Part shown: positions 14,401-24,368 of the stretch, piece after piece
How positions within the stretch are numbered: position 1 is the stretch's first letter
How the letters are laid out: every line of letters starts with the position of its first letter
Origin: Sipunculus nudus
Lineage: Eukaryota; Annelida; Sipuncula; Golfingiida; Sipunculidae
Length of the DNA: 64,000 nt
Direction: 5' to 3'
NCBI GenBank assembly: GCA_026874595.1
Contig: CM049310.1
Span: forward strand, 5,520,001-5,584,000
Program-made: the position numbers and the translations under genes
Notes under the pieces: model-generated
Database searches by the model: none
What the model saw: only the letters and a program-made list of their open reading frames with translations
What the model was told of the DNA's origin: nothing

Positions 14401-14748
14401 CTGTACGATCCTGTGATTAATTATCTACTCATTACCATGTGATGAAAATATATCACTAGAACCAACGCTAAGTTTTATTATCTGCGTACCTGCTTATACC
14501 ACAATAACAGACACTCGACTAATAAAAAGCGTCCTTTGATAACGCTTAATTATTTAATTCCAGGTAAACGTAAGTGCATCGGAGAACATTGGGTGAAGAA
14601 GAAACTGTTTATATTTGTCAGTAACATCTTCTCTCAATTCACATTCACCTCCCTGCCTGGGGAGGCACCGCCACCTCTCACGACTGACCCAAAGTCGGTA
14701 TTGACAATGGCCCCGCCTGAGTTCAAAGTCTGTGTGGTGCCAAGATAA
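938..14748 (+). CDS. cytochrome P450, CYP2-clan, gene 1 of the cluster (4 exons, 502 aa)
   Basis: Microsomal haem-thiolate mono-oxygenase, expected on the ER membrane and fed electrons by NADPH-P450 reductase; the substrate is unknown. Exons are 938-1203, 2768-2883, 13170-14111 and 14564-14748, total 1509 nt, all joined in frame by GT-AG introns in phases 2, 1 and 1. Visible features: hydrophobic anchor at about residues 23-39; hinge CPLPPGPPSYPLIG (45-58); C-helix WxxxR (W138, R142); I-helix DAIDTT (308-313, acid-Thr pair D311/T312); ExxR ETCR (365-368); PERF (420-423); haem loop FGQGKRKCIG with Cys446. Length is normal for the family. Intron 2 is 10.3 kb, swollen by a decayed LINE, a solo LTR and structured repeats. 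Compared with genes 2 and 3 it keeps the usual WxxxR arginine and a canonical GT donor at intron 3. I cannot assign a CYP family number from sequence alone. Confidence 0.93.
1640..2295. mobile_element. MITE-like element with TIR GGTATAGGTGCATTATA in intron 1 of gene 1
   Basis: The terminal inverted repeats are GGTATAGGTGCATTATAyGGGGATG at 1640 and its complement ending at 2295, giving a 656-bp element with no coding capacity. The interior contains several hairpin pairs of AACCCACATTT with AAATGTGGGTT (about 1688-1722, 1978-2010, 2213-2246). It also has two diverged direct units of about 225 bp, each carrying CATGACGTCGC (1850 and 2078). No target duplication could be fixed with certainty. Confidence 0.65.
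2300..2358. repeat. (AT)n microsatellite
   Basis: About 29 uninterrupted AT dinucleotides, abutting the right end of the MITE at 1640-2295. Confidence 0.95.
2768..2883 (+). CDS. P450 gene 1 exon 2
   Basis: Acceptor TTTGCAG precedes 2768. The exon completes the split Gly codon and encodes the segment containing VLNSYDAVKEAHVLRG and ADFADRP, the usual P450 B-helix region. It ends one base into a Glu codon before GTGAAT (phase 1). It is 116 nt, identical in length to the exon 2 of genes 2 and 3. It is too short to stand out as an ORF and was found by homology among the three genes. Confidence 0.9.
2893..3060 (+). repeat. fragment of AGCTCAGCTGACT structured repeat family
   Basis: Begins with TTAGCTGACTAGGTCATCTGAGCTATAGCG-like sequence followed by GTCC-rich DNA and 'ttaacagggcactaatcgtaacc'. 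This is the 5' head of the family whose fuller copies lie at 11820-12804 and 32727-35132. Only the first ~170 bp are recognisable. Confidence 0.6.
3061..3364. other. intronic sequence, nothing recognised
   Basis: AT-rich DNA between the repeat fragment and the LINE remnant. No coding signal is seen. Confidence 0.4.
3365..5604 (-). mobile_element. decayed non-LTR retrotransposon, reverse-transcriptase region (split by a solo LTR)
   Basis: Minus-strand pieces of one RT. The 5' part (5604-5071) includes FWHMIRGF. The fingers (5126-4776) include GKSSGYDGISIEYFK, HKKGQTYNPKNYRG and SNFSKIICKIL. Palm motif A is FVDFSTAFDSVDH (near 4640), followed by motif B SRQGCVLRPILINIFLN and a catalytic box that reads HADD instead of the usual YADD (about 4405). 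The sequence resumes beyond the inserted LTR with FCTKWGMQVNLNKSQIVIF (about 3500-3420). Frameshifts and stops make it a pseudogene. The motif style suggests a CR1/Jockey-like clade. An endonuclease remnant at 10500-10890 on the same strand may be its 5' part. Confidence 0.8.
3511..4346 (+). mobile_element. solo LTR, copy 1 (inserted in LINE RT)
   Basis: Bounded by TGTTAC at 3511 and GTAACA ending at 4346, the TG...CA ends expected of an LTR. Inside are a TATA-like TTATATAAAG near 3790 and a poly(A) signal AATAAA near 4183. A diverged copy in inverse orientation lies at 60834-61569 and shares the landmarks 'tgttaacaaa', 'tttattcattccc' and 'cgctgcctagtgtt'. It interrupts the LINE RT between the HADD box and FCTKWGMQ. 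The target duplication is degenerate (atat versus aaat). No internal gag-pol sequence remains. Confidence 0.65.
5605..5901. other. intronic sequence with a short direct duplication
   Basis: Contains a ~40-bp direct duplication ('aataaattactaacgtagtttgcag' style units near 5608 and 5648). Otherwise nothing is recognised. Confidence 0.4.
5902..9659 (+). repeat. long structured interspersed repeat, copy b (3.8 kb)
   Basis: Begins with a hairpin-forming head, ttcagctgactatgagtcatctgagctatag in outline (5908-5938), followed by (GTCC)n. It ends with CAGCTGAGCGCCGTGACC...GGGTCCCTTGTT at 9627-9658. The copy at 25315-27960 shares head, tail and interior landmarks ('cagcttcaaaat/cagctttt', 'aattttgcccaa', 'atggcgcgttttt' and a perfect 22-bp palindrome at 7801-7822). 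There is no protein-coding capacity. AT-rich stretches and CT microsatellites lie inside. It probably inserted into the LINE whose RT and endonuclease remnants flank it. Confidence 0.65.
8357..8398. repeat. (CT)n microsatellite followed by further CT and poly-C tracts
   Basis: About 21 CT units, then a second CT run (8411-8435) and a C homopolymer around 8436-8453. It lies within structured repeat copy b. Apparent ORFs here are simple-sequence artefacts. Confidence 0.95.
9660..10499. other. intron 2 sequence with ACGTCA-rich cluster, otherwise unrecognised
   Basis: No gene is visible. A 48-bp stretch at 9967-10014 holds several TGACGT/ACGTCA motifs and is listed separately. Confidence 0.4.
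9967..10014. promoter_or_regulatory. cluster of CRE/ATF-like motifs
   Basis: TGACGT at 9967, TGACGC at 9985, TGACGTC at 9992 and ACGTCA at 10009 occur within 48 bp. The CREB/ATF half-site is TGACG. A cluster this dense in AT-rich DNA is unusual, but it may belong to an old transposon. Function is untested. Confidence 0.3.
10500..10890 (-). mobile_element. remnant of LINE APE-type endonuclease
   Basis: Reverse-strand translation gives FLDVQGPVGLMRDSKF followed by KFDIVALCET and then a stop where the family has Trp. This matches the APE endonuclease signature 'fDiv.l.ETW'. Further on, in another frame, comes VYMPPDGSSVYSDRDLTNG, matching the 'Y.PP..S.y' region. It is broken by stops and shifts. 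Same strand as, and upstream of, the RT remnant at 3365-5604, so both may derive from one element split by the repeat at 5902-9659. Confidence 0.55.
10891..11819. other. intron 2 sequence, diverged repeat-like, no gene
   Basis: The stretch 11100-11480 contains repeated phrases ('cctatattctg...gagc', 'atctcctt...aacatc') that suggest an old tandemly organised repeat. There is an AT run near 11600. No coding signal is seen. Confidence 0.4.
11820..12804 (-). repeat. complete compact copy of AGCTCAGCTGACT structured repeat (copy d)
   Basis: Minus orientation. The head TTTTAGCTCAGCTGACT ends at 12804, followed by GTCC-rich DNA. The tail CAGCTGAGTGTCATAACCCCTAGGTCACTTG ends at 11820. Between them are two ~340-bp tandem units, each with the palindrome GGTGGCGCCACC (near 12112 and 12453) and phrases such as 'aacattccgtgatcaatatc'. 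At 985 bp it is the shortest copy here with both ends. No coding capacity. Confidence 0.75.
12805..13169. other. end of intron 2 of gene 1
   Basis: Non-coding, ending in a T-rich polypyrimidine tract and ATTTTGCAG, the acceptor for exon 3 of gene 1. Confidence 0.6.
13170..14111 (+). CDS. P450 gene 1 exon 3 (catalytic core)
   Basis: A single 942-nt exon encoding residues 128-442: C-helix WKDKR, I-helix DAIDTT, ExxR (ETCR) and FLPERF, ending at the FGQ-G of the haem loop. The split Gly codon is followed by the donor GTGAGT at 14112. The longest frame visible by ATG starts at 13223, but homology and the acceptor at 13169 place the exon start at 13170. Confidence 0.95.
14564..14748 (+). CDS. P450 gene 1 exon 4 (haem-ligand exon)
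   Basis: Begins after TTCCAG and completes the haem loop with KRKCIGEHWVKK (Cys446 ligand). It continues with the L-helix and a C-terminus ending VCVVPR-stop. 185 nt, equal in all three genes. Confidence 0.93.
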
Positions 14749-15761
14749 CCTATATCCCAGGAAGGGTTTACCCGAACCTCAGACACTTTATCCAGAGATT
14801 ATGGCTCGTACACTGCACAAAATCGAAATCACAAGAGTACCACTCTTAGGGTTACGGTTTGTGGGCGTCGAAATCTGCCACCCACAATGCATTTGGGTCT
14901 TCTAAGTACACCAGTGGCGTAGGTGTAAATGTAATGAAGAGGGTAATGTAGTCCTTTCAGATATGTTGGACAAGAATATTTTCAAGGCAGATTACATAAA
15001 CATGGATGTATTTGTGGTGAGGGCTTCAAGGAATAAGTATTTCTTTATAAGCATACGCATGTGAAATGTAAGCTGAACAGGTATCTTTGAAATGTAGCAA
15101 ATCTTGACAGTTGAGAGGAGTAGAGGTTGGATCTTTACTCTGTTTTAATGTCTTTTACCGCCCCATGTAACACAGTTTTTAGGAATTTGCTGTTTACTTT
15201 TTACATGGGGCAAGATTTGGTGCTTCAATATATCAACCTCGCGATGCTCTTGTGGACTTGTTATATGGACGTCTCATCATATGTCATTTATTTACTGATA
15301 TACCACTGTTCTCACGAACATTTGAGTTGTCGTCATGGCGTGGCTCCCTTCGTTTTTCACCCGTCTACCGCGTGTCTTCTGTTATCATCAAAGCATTTCT
15401 GTAACAAAGAATGGTCAGATTCTCACGAACATTTGTGTGCAAATTAGGTTGCAGACAGATTTATGAAACATTCTTAACTGGTGATAATTAACTCTCGTAA
15501 TTTCAGGGATCACCAGGTATGTTGAGAATTTTCAGTAAAATTTAAGTATTGTATTAATCTGGGTGTAACTAGGTCCCTTGATCAATAATGAATAGAACCT
15601 TATCGAGTATGGTAATGAATAAAATTTCTTCTTGTGCAGTTTAAACATGAAGTGTAGGGAATAATGTTTGTCAAATTCAGTGCAAGGGAACCAGTATCTA
15701 ACACGCTTGAAATGTGAAAACGGCTTATGAACTGCAGTTTTTAAACAATTTTTAACAGTTT
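14749..15761. other. 3' UTR and downstream flank of gene 1
   Basis: No further gene is seen. The first clear AATAAA on the + strand is at 15618-15623, 870 nt after the stop, so the 3' UTR may be long. Alternatively a non-consensus signal is used nearer. Confidence 0.4.
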
Positions 15762-16107
15762 TTTTTAGCTCAGCTGACTGTAAGCCAACTGAGTTTTAGT
15801 AATCGGTCAGCGTCCGTCCGTCCGTTTGTCTATCTGTCTGTTTGACTATTACATTTTGACACCGTTGGACCTAGAAATCTGTAACTGAATATCAAGAGAG
15901 GTCAATCAAAAGTTACCTTTGAAACCTGACATTAGGTCACTTTGACCTATTTCCTCCGAACTATGGGGCATGTAAGGTCCCCCCCCCCCCCCCAGAACTG
16001 ATACAAAACCTCCAGCATCTTTATAGTTAATGCATGTATCGCCCTGAATATAGCCTCGAATATTGACTATGACTAGTTTTGTCAGTTCCAAGAAACTGGT
16101 GGCGCCA
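15762..16107 (+). repeat. AGCTCAGCTGACT structured repeat, truncated copy e
   Basis: Head TTTTTTAGCTCAGCTGACTG, imperfect hairpin, GTCC-rich run, then one core unit ending at GGTGGCGCCACT (16092-16103). A C homopolymer sits at about 15978-15992. The tail is missing. Confidence 0.65.
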
Positions 16108-16297
16108 CTTTGACACAGATGCCAATATTAAATGATGTTGAAATAAACCCAAGATAAATGTAAAGATTTAATATGTTTATTTCATGGTCATCACCAATAT
16201 ACATGTTAATTTTATAAAAATCACTGATATTATGTTATATGAATGCTGATGTATTAATGTATATTTACAGGCGTTGACAGACTCACGAAAGGGAATT

Positions 16298-16541
16298 ATT
16301 TGTTTACATGTGACTTCATAGCCATAGACCAGGAGCGGTTAATGTATTAATGTTTACCATTGATCATCTAGGGTGAGATTATGATGAAACAGTTATTACA
16401 TAAGGCTTATATTTACTGCTAGTCGTCATATTAAATTAGAACGTAATACAGGAAATATATATATAAAACTAGGTCACCTTGAAAAGGCTTTTGTTTACAT
16501 ACAACGCCTAATTAGAACTTCTAGAAAAATGTCACAGAGTG
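16298..16541. repeat. segment R, first copy of a 244-bp duplicated block
   Basis: Essentially identical to 20241-20484 (offset 3943). It contains a 'tatatatataaaactaggtcacc' stretch. The second copy sits between the two copies of the 1.57-kb block S upstream of gene 2. This fits a tandem duplication of 16298-20240 in which one copy lost, or the other gained, the 2.13 kb between R and S. Confidence 0.85.
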
Positions 16542-17399
16542 CATTTACCACTGATTGGCTAGTAAGTTTCATTCTCTGAAAAGTCGTATGTCATCTTGCG
16601 TTCGAATGCTAGGACGACGCGCTAAAACCTGAGAAAAATAATACGCAATTATTTGAGTCTGGTTCCAGTAATATGTCGGGGTAGACGAAATCCCCAAGGG
16701 CTCCAGGTAGTTTAGAACTTTTGGAATTATTTGTATACCCCAGGTGAGGGTATGAGCCGTCATTAATATACCCGAGGTGAGGGTATAAGTGAAGTGATAT
16801 GTCAGGAGGCGGAGGTCAGGAGGCCTGACATGTGAGAGAGTAGTTGTGAAACCCGAGAGTAAAAGTGAGAATTATTGGAGTATACTGGAACATTTATTTG
16901 CCAGCAGGCGAAGCTGGATATGAAGGACACTGTAGTTGTATAACTGGATAAACGTCTATAGATCCATGTCCATTGTACTGACAGGACGCCAAAACCGTGA
17001 GTCTGACACGCTATGCTGTATGTAATATTTGTTGATCCAGAATAAATTGGTGTTCTATATAACACAGTTTTTATCTTCAATAAAGTTTTGAAGTGAATCT
17101 GTGGCATATGTCTGAGTTTGTTACCCACATGCATTTTTTTCTAATATTTACGATTTTATTTACTGTTTTTGAGACCGTCAAATGACAGCATATATTCCAG
17201 TTTCTCGACCGTGTTTTCATCTAGTGTCCCGAAACGTGGTCTTTTTATTGACAATGACTGGTTTCATCAGTTCCTGAAGACTGTTGTGCCAGCTTTATTT
17301 TTTTATGAAATTTTCCTTTATTTTAAAACTGTCAGATTATATTGGTACTATCAGATTTGCAGCTGTAACCGAGTGTCCTGAAACCTTGTGTGTTACTAG
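16542..17399. other. intergenic sequence, nothing recognised
   Basis: Contains a short direct repeat of 'taccc.aggtgagggtat' near 16735 and 16770. No coding signal. Confidence 0.4.
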
Positions 17400-18530
17400 G
17401 CCCCGCTTGAGTATGCGGATGCCCTATAGTAATCACTTTGCCCGTACGTCTGTCTGTCCATCTGTTCGTCTTTCAGTATATTCGTCAAATTTGTTTCTGA
17501 TGATAACTCCAGTTTTGATAGACATATCGATTTCAAACTTGAATTATATATGGCCAACCTCTGAAGCAAAAATTCTGATGATTTTTGGGTCAATGGTCAA
17601 GGTCACAGGACACAATTAAATAGAAAGATTGTGGATGCATTTAAGCCAAATCTTTCATCCCAAACCTTCCAGCTTACACATATAGGTGATTTGCAAATAT
17701 GACATGAACCTGATTGATTTTTGCGTCACAAGATCAAAGGTCAAGGTCAGAGTGGCCATCTGTCCACATATTCGTTCCTGAATGATAACTCCAGTTTGGA
17801 TGAACATTTTGGTTTGAAACTTGATTTATATGTGACCCACTATTAATGTGAGAAGTCTTTTTATTTTGGGGTCATGAATTCAAAGGTCAAGGTCACAGGG
17901 GTCATTTGTCCACATATTAGTTTCCAGATGATTTCTCAAGGTTGGATTGAAATATTGGTCGAAAACTTGACCAATATTTGGCCCACCACTAAAGAAAGAA
18001 ACCTTTTGATTTTGGGGTCAAAGGTCAATGTCACAGGACCCACTCCTATAAAAAGATTGTGGATGCATTTTAAGCCAAATTTTTTATCCCAAACCTTCCA
18101 TCTTCCACATTTTGCCCACCTGCCAATTGTGGAAGAAATTTATGGATTTTGGGGTCACAAGGTAAAGTTCACAGGAGCAATATGTCCACATATTTGTTTC
18201 TATATGATAACTCCAGTTTGGATTGACAAATGAAAAAAAAACTTGTTCTGATTCGAAAATGGAAAATTTTGATTATTTTTTAACACCCTTTGAATTCATA
18301 TACGGTTATAAATTTAACGTGTTAGAATTATGCTTTGATCAACTGGTCTCCCCTTTCTTCAATTTAATAATTGACATGCATGTTAGGCAGTTTGTTTAGA
18401 TACCAATACTTGCACAAATATTAAATCATGAGAGGCTAACTGTCGCCACATTTCCTTATGTTAGGTTTTTTTATAAAAATATTCTCATAATCAATTTCAG
18501 CAGAGCGCCATGACCCACATGTCCCTTGTT
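17400..18530 (+). repeat. related structured repeat with GTCAAGGTCACAGG units (copy h)
   Basis: After a GTCTGTC-rich head come three to four diverged units of ~280-290 bp with 'ataactccagttttgat', 'ttttggggtcaaaggtcaaggtcacagg' and 'ccacatatt'. The tail is CAGAGCGCCATGACCCACATGTCCCTTGTT, homologous to the tails of the AGCTCAGCTGACT family. Its interior units differ from the GGTGGCGCCACC units. Confidence 0.65.
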
Positions 18531-18671
18531 TACGCTTATTACAGTTTTTTGTTTTTTTAAAGCTATTTACAGTTGTGTTTTACATTGTAACGTGAAAGTT
18601 GCTTTAACGTAGAAACCGAACTAGACGTAGAATGAAAACGACTCTCTGTTAATCAAGCTTGTTTGGTGTTC

Positions 18672-20240
18672 CAAGGCTGTATCACATTCATTGGATAAAT
18701 TTGACACAATCATTAAAGAACAGTCACCAGCAGTCTGTTATTTTTTTAATCTTATTTCTTTTATAATAATCTAATCCGTTGAAAAACAGGAAATATGCGA
18801 TGGATTTTCAAAAATTATTTTAACAATCTTATTTACTAATCTTATGGACTTTTAATGAAACTCGCCATGAATGTTGACCGATAAAATATCTTACCCAGAT
18901 TTAATGAGGTCGGTGAACATCAGACTTGCAGTGTCGCCATGATTCTTCTACCATGTTTCTTTCCTGCTTTAAATTATATTTTTTTTTCCATAGAAAACAT
19001 TTCAGGAGATGACTTATGGTAGCTTTGCATGGCTTTTTTAATACAAACATCAGATATCCCAAAAATGGATTTCTCTAAAAATTATGTATTCCGGCATCTT
19101 GGATAAGCTACATGATCTATTTCACAAGATTTCCTCCTGGTTATTTTTACATAGTTTTCCTCCTCATCCATCACTGCTTCGTGAAGGAAAAGAGAAGCTA
19201 TACAAAGCTTTACTGACATGTTTGAAATTAGCCGAAGAGAGAGCCCATTAAAAATGTGATTACTTTATTAATGCAATGACTGATACTTCAGTTGAAACCA
19301 ACGCCTTCTGTGCAAGTCGTTATTAGACGCCTGTAGTCTTTAATATGCTTTCTTTTCCGTGGATCTGGCATTCAGAATCTGTCCCGTTGTAGTGTGTCAT
19401 CTGTAGGAAATCTTGCTTTAAAGGAGCAATTTTGTAATAAACGCTGTATGCTATGGAGTGGAAACAGTGCAAGATAAGTTGCAGGATTGTACATATGTTG
19501 CACTCTTGACTAAACACCGCAAATGTCTGTGTCAAATTTAAATTAACCAATTCACAACAGAGAAAAGCGATTACGTAATAGAAAATGTGATTAAACAAGG
19601 ATATTTAACTGGTGGTAACAGCTTTCGTTCGACCTTATTAAATTTATATTTACTTTTCAAAATTTATTTAAGATAATTATTTTTTTTTCAATTATTTAAA
19701 TAATGTGCGATGTGATTACCTTTAATAAAAGGTTATTTAATTTATGGTAGCGTCTTCCACTTGACTGTTTAAAATTGATATTCCAATTTCAAGTCGATAA
19801 ATTTATTTTATTTTATCATATGTACCTACTGAATGTTAATATTAATATAATCAATATCTTTATTAACACCATAAAATAACCGTTCGCCAAAGCAGATATG
19901 AATCATTGCGCGAGTTTTATATTACATATTACATAACAGAGTCAGAGACCGAGCAAAACGTGATAAACACAGAAAACATACCTTTGTGTAAACACCCTTT
20001 TTGGTTCCGTTCGATCATTTACTGAATGTGTACTCGATCAAAGTTGACTCGAGTGACAAACGTGTTTCAGCAAAGGCTGCCGCTACAACATCTGTTCCTA
20101 GTCACATGCGTCTGATCATGTCATGGGCAGCTGGAAAAACAGTCCGGGATTGGATGCTGAGGCCTTTATTTGGGGGATACTGGAAAATCAATACGTTCGA
20201 GCGTCTTGCTGACAGCACGGAGGTGCATTAGGTCAGATTA
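18672..20240. repeat. block S, first copy of a 1.57-kb duplication upstream of gene 2
   Basis: Essentially identical to 20486-22054 (offset 1814). It contains two short open frames with no recognised homology (91 aa on - at 19323-19598 and 76 aa on + at 20001-20231), repeated exactly in the second copy. Because the second copy ends ~160 bp before the start codon of gene 2, S probably includes its proximal promoter. The + frame is GC-richer than its surroundings, but nothing else supports translation. Confidence 0.9.
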
Positions 20241-20484
20241 ATTTGTTTACATGTGACTTCATAGCCATAGACCAGGAGCGGTTAATGTATTAATGTTTAC
20301 CATTGATCATCTAGGGTGAGATTATGATGAAACAGTTATTACATAAGGCTTATATTTACTGCTAGTCGTCATATTAAATTAGAACGTAATACAGGAAATA
20401 TATATATAAAACTAGGTCACCTTGAAAAGGCTTTTGTTTACATACAACGCCTAATTAGAACTTCTAGAAAAATGTCACAGAGTG
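20241..20484. repeat. segment R, second copy
   Basis: Matches 16298-16541 and forms the junction between the two S blocks. Confidence 0.85.
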
Positions 20485-20485
20485 A

Positions 20486-22054
20486 CAAGGCTGTATCACA
20501 TTCATTGGATAAATTTGACACAATCATTAAAGAACAGTCACCAGCAGTCTGTTATTTTTTTAATCTTATTTCTTTTATAATAATCTAATCCGTTGAAAAA
20601 CAGGAAATATGCGATGGATTTTCAAAAATTATTTTAACAATCTTATTTACTAATCTTATGGACTTTTAATGAAACTCGCCATGAATGTTGACCGATAAAA
20701 TATCTTACCCAGATTTAATGAGGTCGGTGAACATCAGACTTGCAGTGTCGCCATGATTCTTCTACCATGTTTCTTTCCTGCTTTAAATTATATTTTTTTT
20801 TCCATAGAAAACATTTCAGGAGATGACTTATGGTAGCTTTGCATGGCTTTTTTAATACAAACATCAGATATCCCAAAAATGGATTTCTCTAAAAATTATG
20901 TATTCCGGCATCTTGGATAAGCTACATGATCTATTTCACAAGATTTCCTCCTGGTTATTTTTACATAGTTTTCCTCCTCATCCATCACTGCTTCGTGAAG
21001 GAAAAGAGAAGCTATACAAAGCTTTACTGACATGTTTGAAATTAGCCGAAGAGAGAGCCCATTAAAAATGTGATTACTTTATTAATGCAATGACTGATAC
21101 TTCAGTTGAAACCAACGCCTTCTGTGCAAGTCGTTATTAGACGCCTGTAGTCTTTAATATGCTTTCTTTTCCGTGGATCTGGCATTCAGAATCTGTCCCG
21201 TTGTAGTGTGTCATCTGTAGGAAATCTTGCTTTAAAGGAGCAATTTTGTAATAAACGCTGTATGCTATGGAGTGGAAACAGTGCAAGATAAGTTGCAGGA
21301 TTGTACATATGTTGCACTCTTGACTAAACACCGCAAATGTCTGTGTCAAATTTAAATTAACCAATTCACAACAGAGAAAAGCGATTACGTAATAGAAAAT
21401 GTGATTAAACAAGGATATTTAACTGGTGGTAACAGCTTTCGTTCGACCTTATTAAATTTATATTTACTTTTCAAAATTTATTTAAGATAATTATTTTTTT
21501 TTCAATTATTTAAATAATGTGCGATGTGATTACCTTTAATAAAAGGTTATTTAATTTATGGTAGCGTCTTCCACTTGACTGTTTAAAATTGATATTCCAA
21601 TTTCAAGTCGATAAATTTATTTTATTTTATCATATGTACCTACTGAATGTTAATATTAATATAATCAATATCTTTATTAACACCATAAAATAACCGTTCG
21701 CCAAAGCAGATATGAATCATTGCGCGAGTTTTATATTACATATTACATAACAGAGTCAGAGACCGAGCAAAACGTGATAAACACAGAAAACATACCTTTG
21801 TGTAAACACCCTTTTTGGTTCCGTTCGATCATTTACTGAATGTGTACTCGATCAAAGTTGACTCGAGTGACAAACGTGTTTCAGCAAAGGCTGCCGCTAC
21901 AACATCTGTTCCTAGTCACATGCGTCTGATCATGTCATGGGCAGCTGGAAAAACAGTCCGGGATTGGATGCTGAGGCCTTTATTTGGGGGATACTGGAAA
22001 ATCAATACGTTCGAGCGTCTTGCTGACAGCACGGAGGTGCATTAGGTCAGATTA
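20486..22054. repeat. block S, second copy (proximal to gene 2)
   Basis: Near-identical to 18672-20240 by eye. It runs to the shared 'gtgcattaggtcagatta', after which the gene 2 leader begins. The near-perfect identity implies a very recent event or an assembly artefact of two haplotypes. Confidence 0.9.
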
Positions 22055-22214
22055 AATGAAAGGCCCAGATGCACCTCTCGAGGGCGTCATGGAAAATCAA
22101 TAAGTGCCAGAAAAGGGTGTCGACTGTTGGTACAAATCTGTACGACTGGTTGAGAAAGGACGCTTCAGTGGAAAGTCAAGGTTGTTTAACAGATACCGTC
22201 TGGTACCTAAGGAA

Positions 22215-22480
22215 ATGGGTTTCTTGGATATAGGAAAAGATTTTGGTGATAAGCTTCTTGCTCTTGTGAACGAGAAACGATGGCTGGTGGCTGGGATTGG
22301 TGTGACCGCCGGATGCGTGTTTTGGGCTGTCAGGGAATGGAGACGCTGTCCCCTTCCCCCGGGTCCCCCCAGCTACCCCTTGATCGGTTCGTCTTATGTA
22401 CTGACGGACCGACTTCATGAGGATTTTATCAGACTAAGTGAAAAGTATGGTGATGTATTCAGCATCAAAGTGCCGGGCGG
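22215..22480 (+). CDS. P450 gene 2 exon 1
   Basis: 266 nt encoding anchor and hinge, with donor GTAAGT at 22481. The 5' leader retains 'gtcaaggttgtttaacag', matching the gene 1 leader. This supports the start at 22215 rather than 22104. Confidence 0.9.
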
Positions 22481-24305
22481 GTAAGTAAGGATTTTGATAA
22501 TATTTACAGGGACAATGTGATGTTACCAGGTCGAAGACCGACCGCAGATTGAAGTACGTACTTGGATTGAGGTACGTACTTTGATTGAGGTACGGCGTCC
22601 TTCGTTTTAGGTACGGAATAACGGAATCTACCCTGCCGTGTTTATTTGCATATTATGACCTTGTCTTATGATTTATGTGATTATATCTGGAAATATCCCC
22701 ATGAAGTCAGACTCTTTCTCTGACGTAGCTGCGTTATTGTTCTTTGCAATGGGGATATCCAAATACATTCGGAAGGTCTGGCGGGTACACAGGTTCATGT
22801 TTTGAATGGCAACAGTTTTGTTTAGAAACGTTTGCAAGAGTTTTTCCCTCATGTATCGTAAAGTTAAACATTCTTAGATATGGCTTAAAATGGCTTTGAA
22901 CAGATTCTATGGCATATTAGGGAGAAATTAAGTAAAGTAAGACAGCTTTCGGACCACCGTTATCGTCCCTGTTTTCCCGTACTTCGATCGAAGTACAGCG
23001 CACTTGGATTGAAGTACGGCGCTTTTGCTTTGAAGTAGTCATCGTTTTATCCTTGTATCCTGTCATGCCAGCTTGTGTAATCACCAGAAAGGGCTGCGGG
23101 GCTAAAAAACACTCCTTTACTCATTTGTCTGAGATAAGATCTTTGATTTCGCTGAGATTATAGCTTTGTTTTGGCAAATTTTGTGCAGATATTTTTTTTG
23201 TGTGTAATATGATTTATAAATAATAAACAAAATTATGGATATCTAATGGCAAGGAATTTTTTACATGTCACGGAATCAAAATCGCATTAATTCATATAAA
23301 AATTAAGTATTTTCATGCAAATTAGAAATATAAAAATAGCGAAAACGGTTTTAAAAAGAGAAAAATTACTTCGAATTCTATACAGTTTCTTCTATTATTC
23401 AACTTCTCATAATGGCGTATGTTACAAAATAATTTTTTTTCGTTTGGGCCAAATTTTTATACATGTATTATAATTTCTATAGGTATACAGACTACTATTA
23501 CTGCAATTCTACTAATTAAAATTTAATCCTTTATTACACCTGTACCTTTAACTCAATTTAACTTTATGCAGAGCTTGGGGGAACCAGTTCATTCATTCCC
23601 ATCGTCGATTCATCACATTTTTCTTGAAAAAAAAGAATTTAATCCAATACCAAAATAAGTAAAAATTGTAAGATGATGATGAAATTTGCTTTTAAATATG
23701 AAAGTTAGGGATAAAATCATATTGGTGTGATATTCATGTAAATGTAATAATTTAAAATTTGCTCTTTGAGCCAAATTATCCGTTAAATCTGCAAATGAAA
23801 GGCAGAACATTAACAATCACAATGTTATAAAGATCAATCAGTTTCACACAACTGGAGAGAACTACAGTATTCCAAATTTGATTGTCTGACAAAATGAGAA
23901 ATACATTGTAGTTGAAAATATTCATTAATTGATGATTAAATAATTATGATAATAAATAAACAACCAAAACACTGTTTGAACACCGCTTTATTATACATAC
24001 ATGAATAAGAACTCCCAACACTATGTAAAATCTAGTCTTTTACATGAATATGACAAATTGTTGATTTTTACAAAGGCATTGGTGACAGATTAAATGGTAT
24101 CCAAGAGCTGCCGAAGTTCTGCCTTGCTTGCACAGTTGCATTACTTTTGCCCATTTGATTAACCTGTAATAACAATATCAGAATAATCTGTAAGATTTTT
24201 GGTGAATTCGTCCAAATGTCCAGCGGCGTCAGTTCGTCTTAAAGGGGGGGGGGATGACTCGCAACTTTTTTTTCACACACACACCAACACACGTGTATAT
24301 ATACA

Positions 24306-24368
<63 letters not shown>

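Noticed and set aside
17700-18030. AGGTCA-type direct repeats (nuclear-receptor DR1-like 'ggtcaaaggtcaaggtca')
   Set aside because: These phrases are part of the dispersed repeat family and recur in many units, so a receptor-binding role cannot be argued from their presence here.
19323-20231. 91-aa (-) and 76-aa (+) frames, each repeated exactly at 21137-21412 and 21815-22045
   Set aside because: The repetition reflects the DNA duplication, not selection on protein. No domain is recognised. Kept only as a note under block S.
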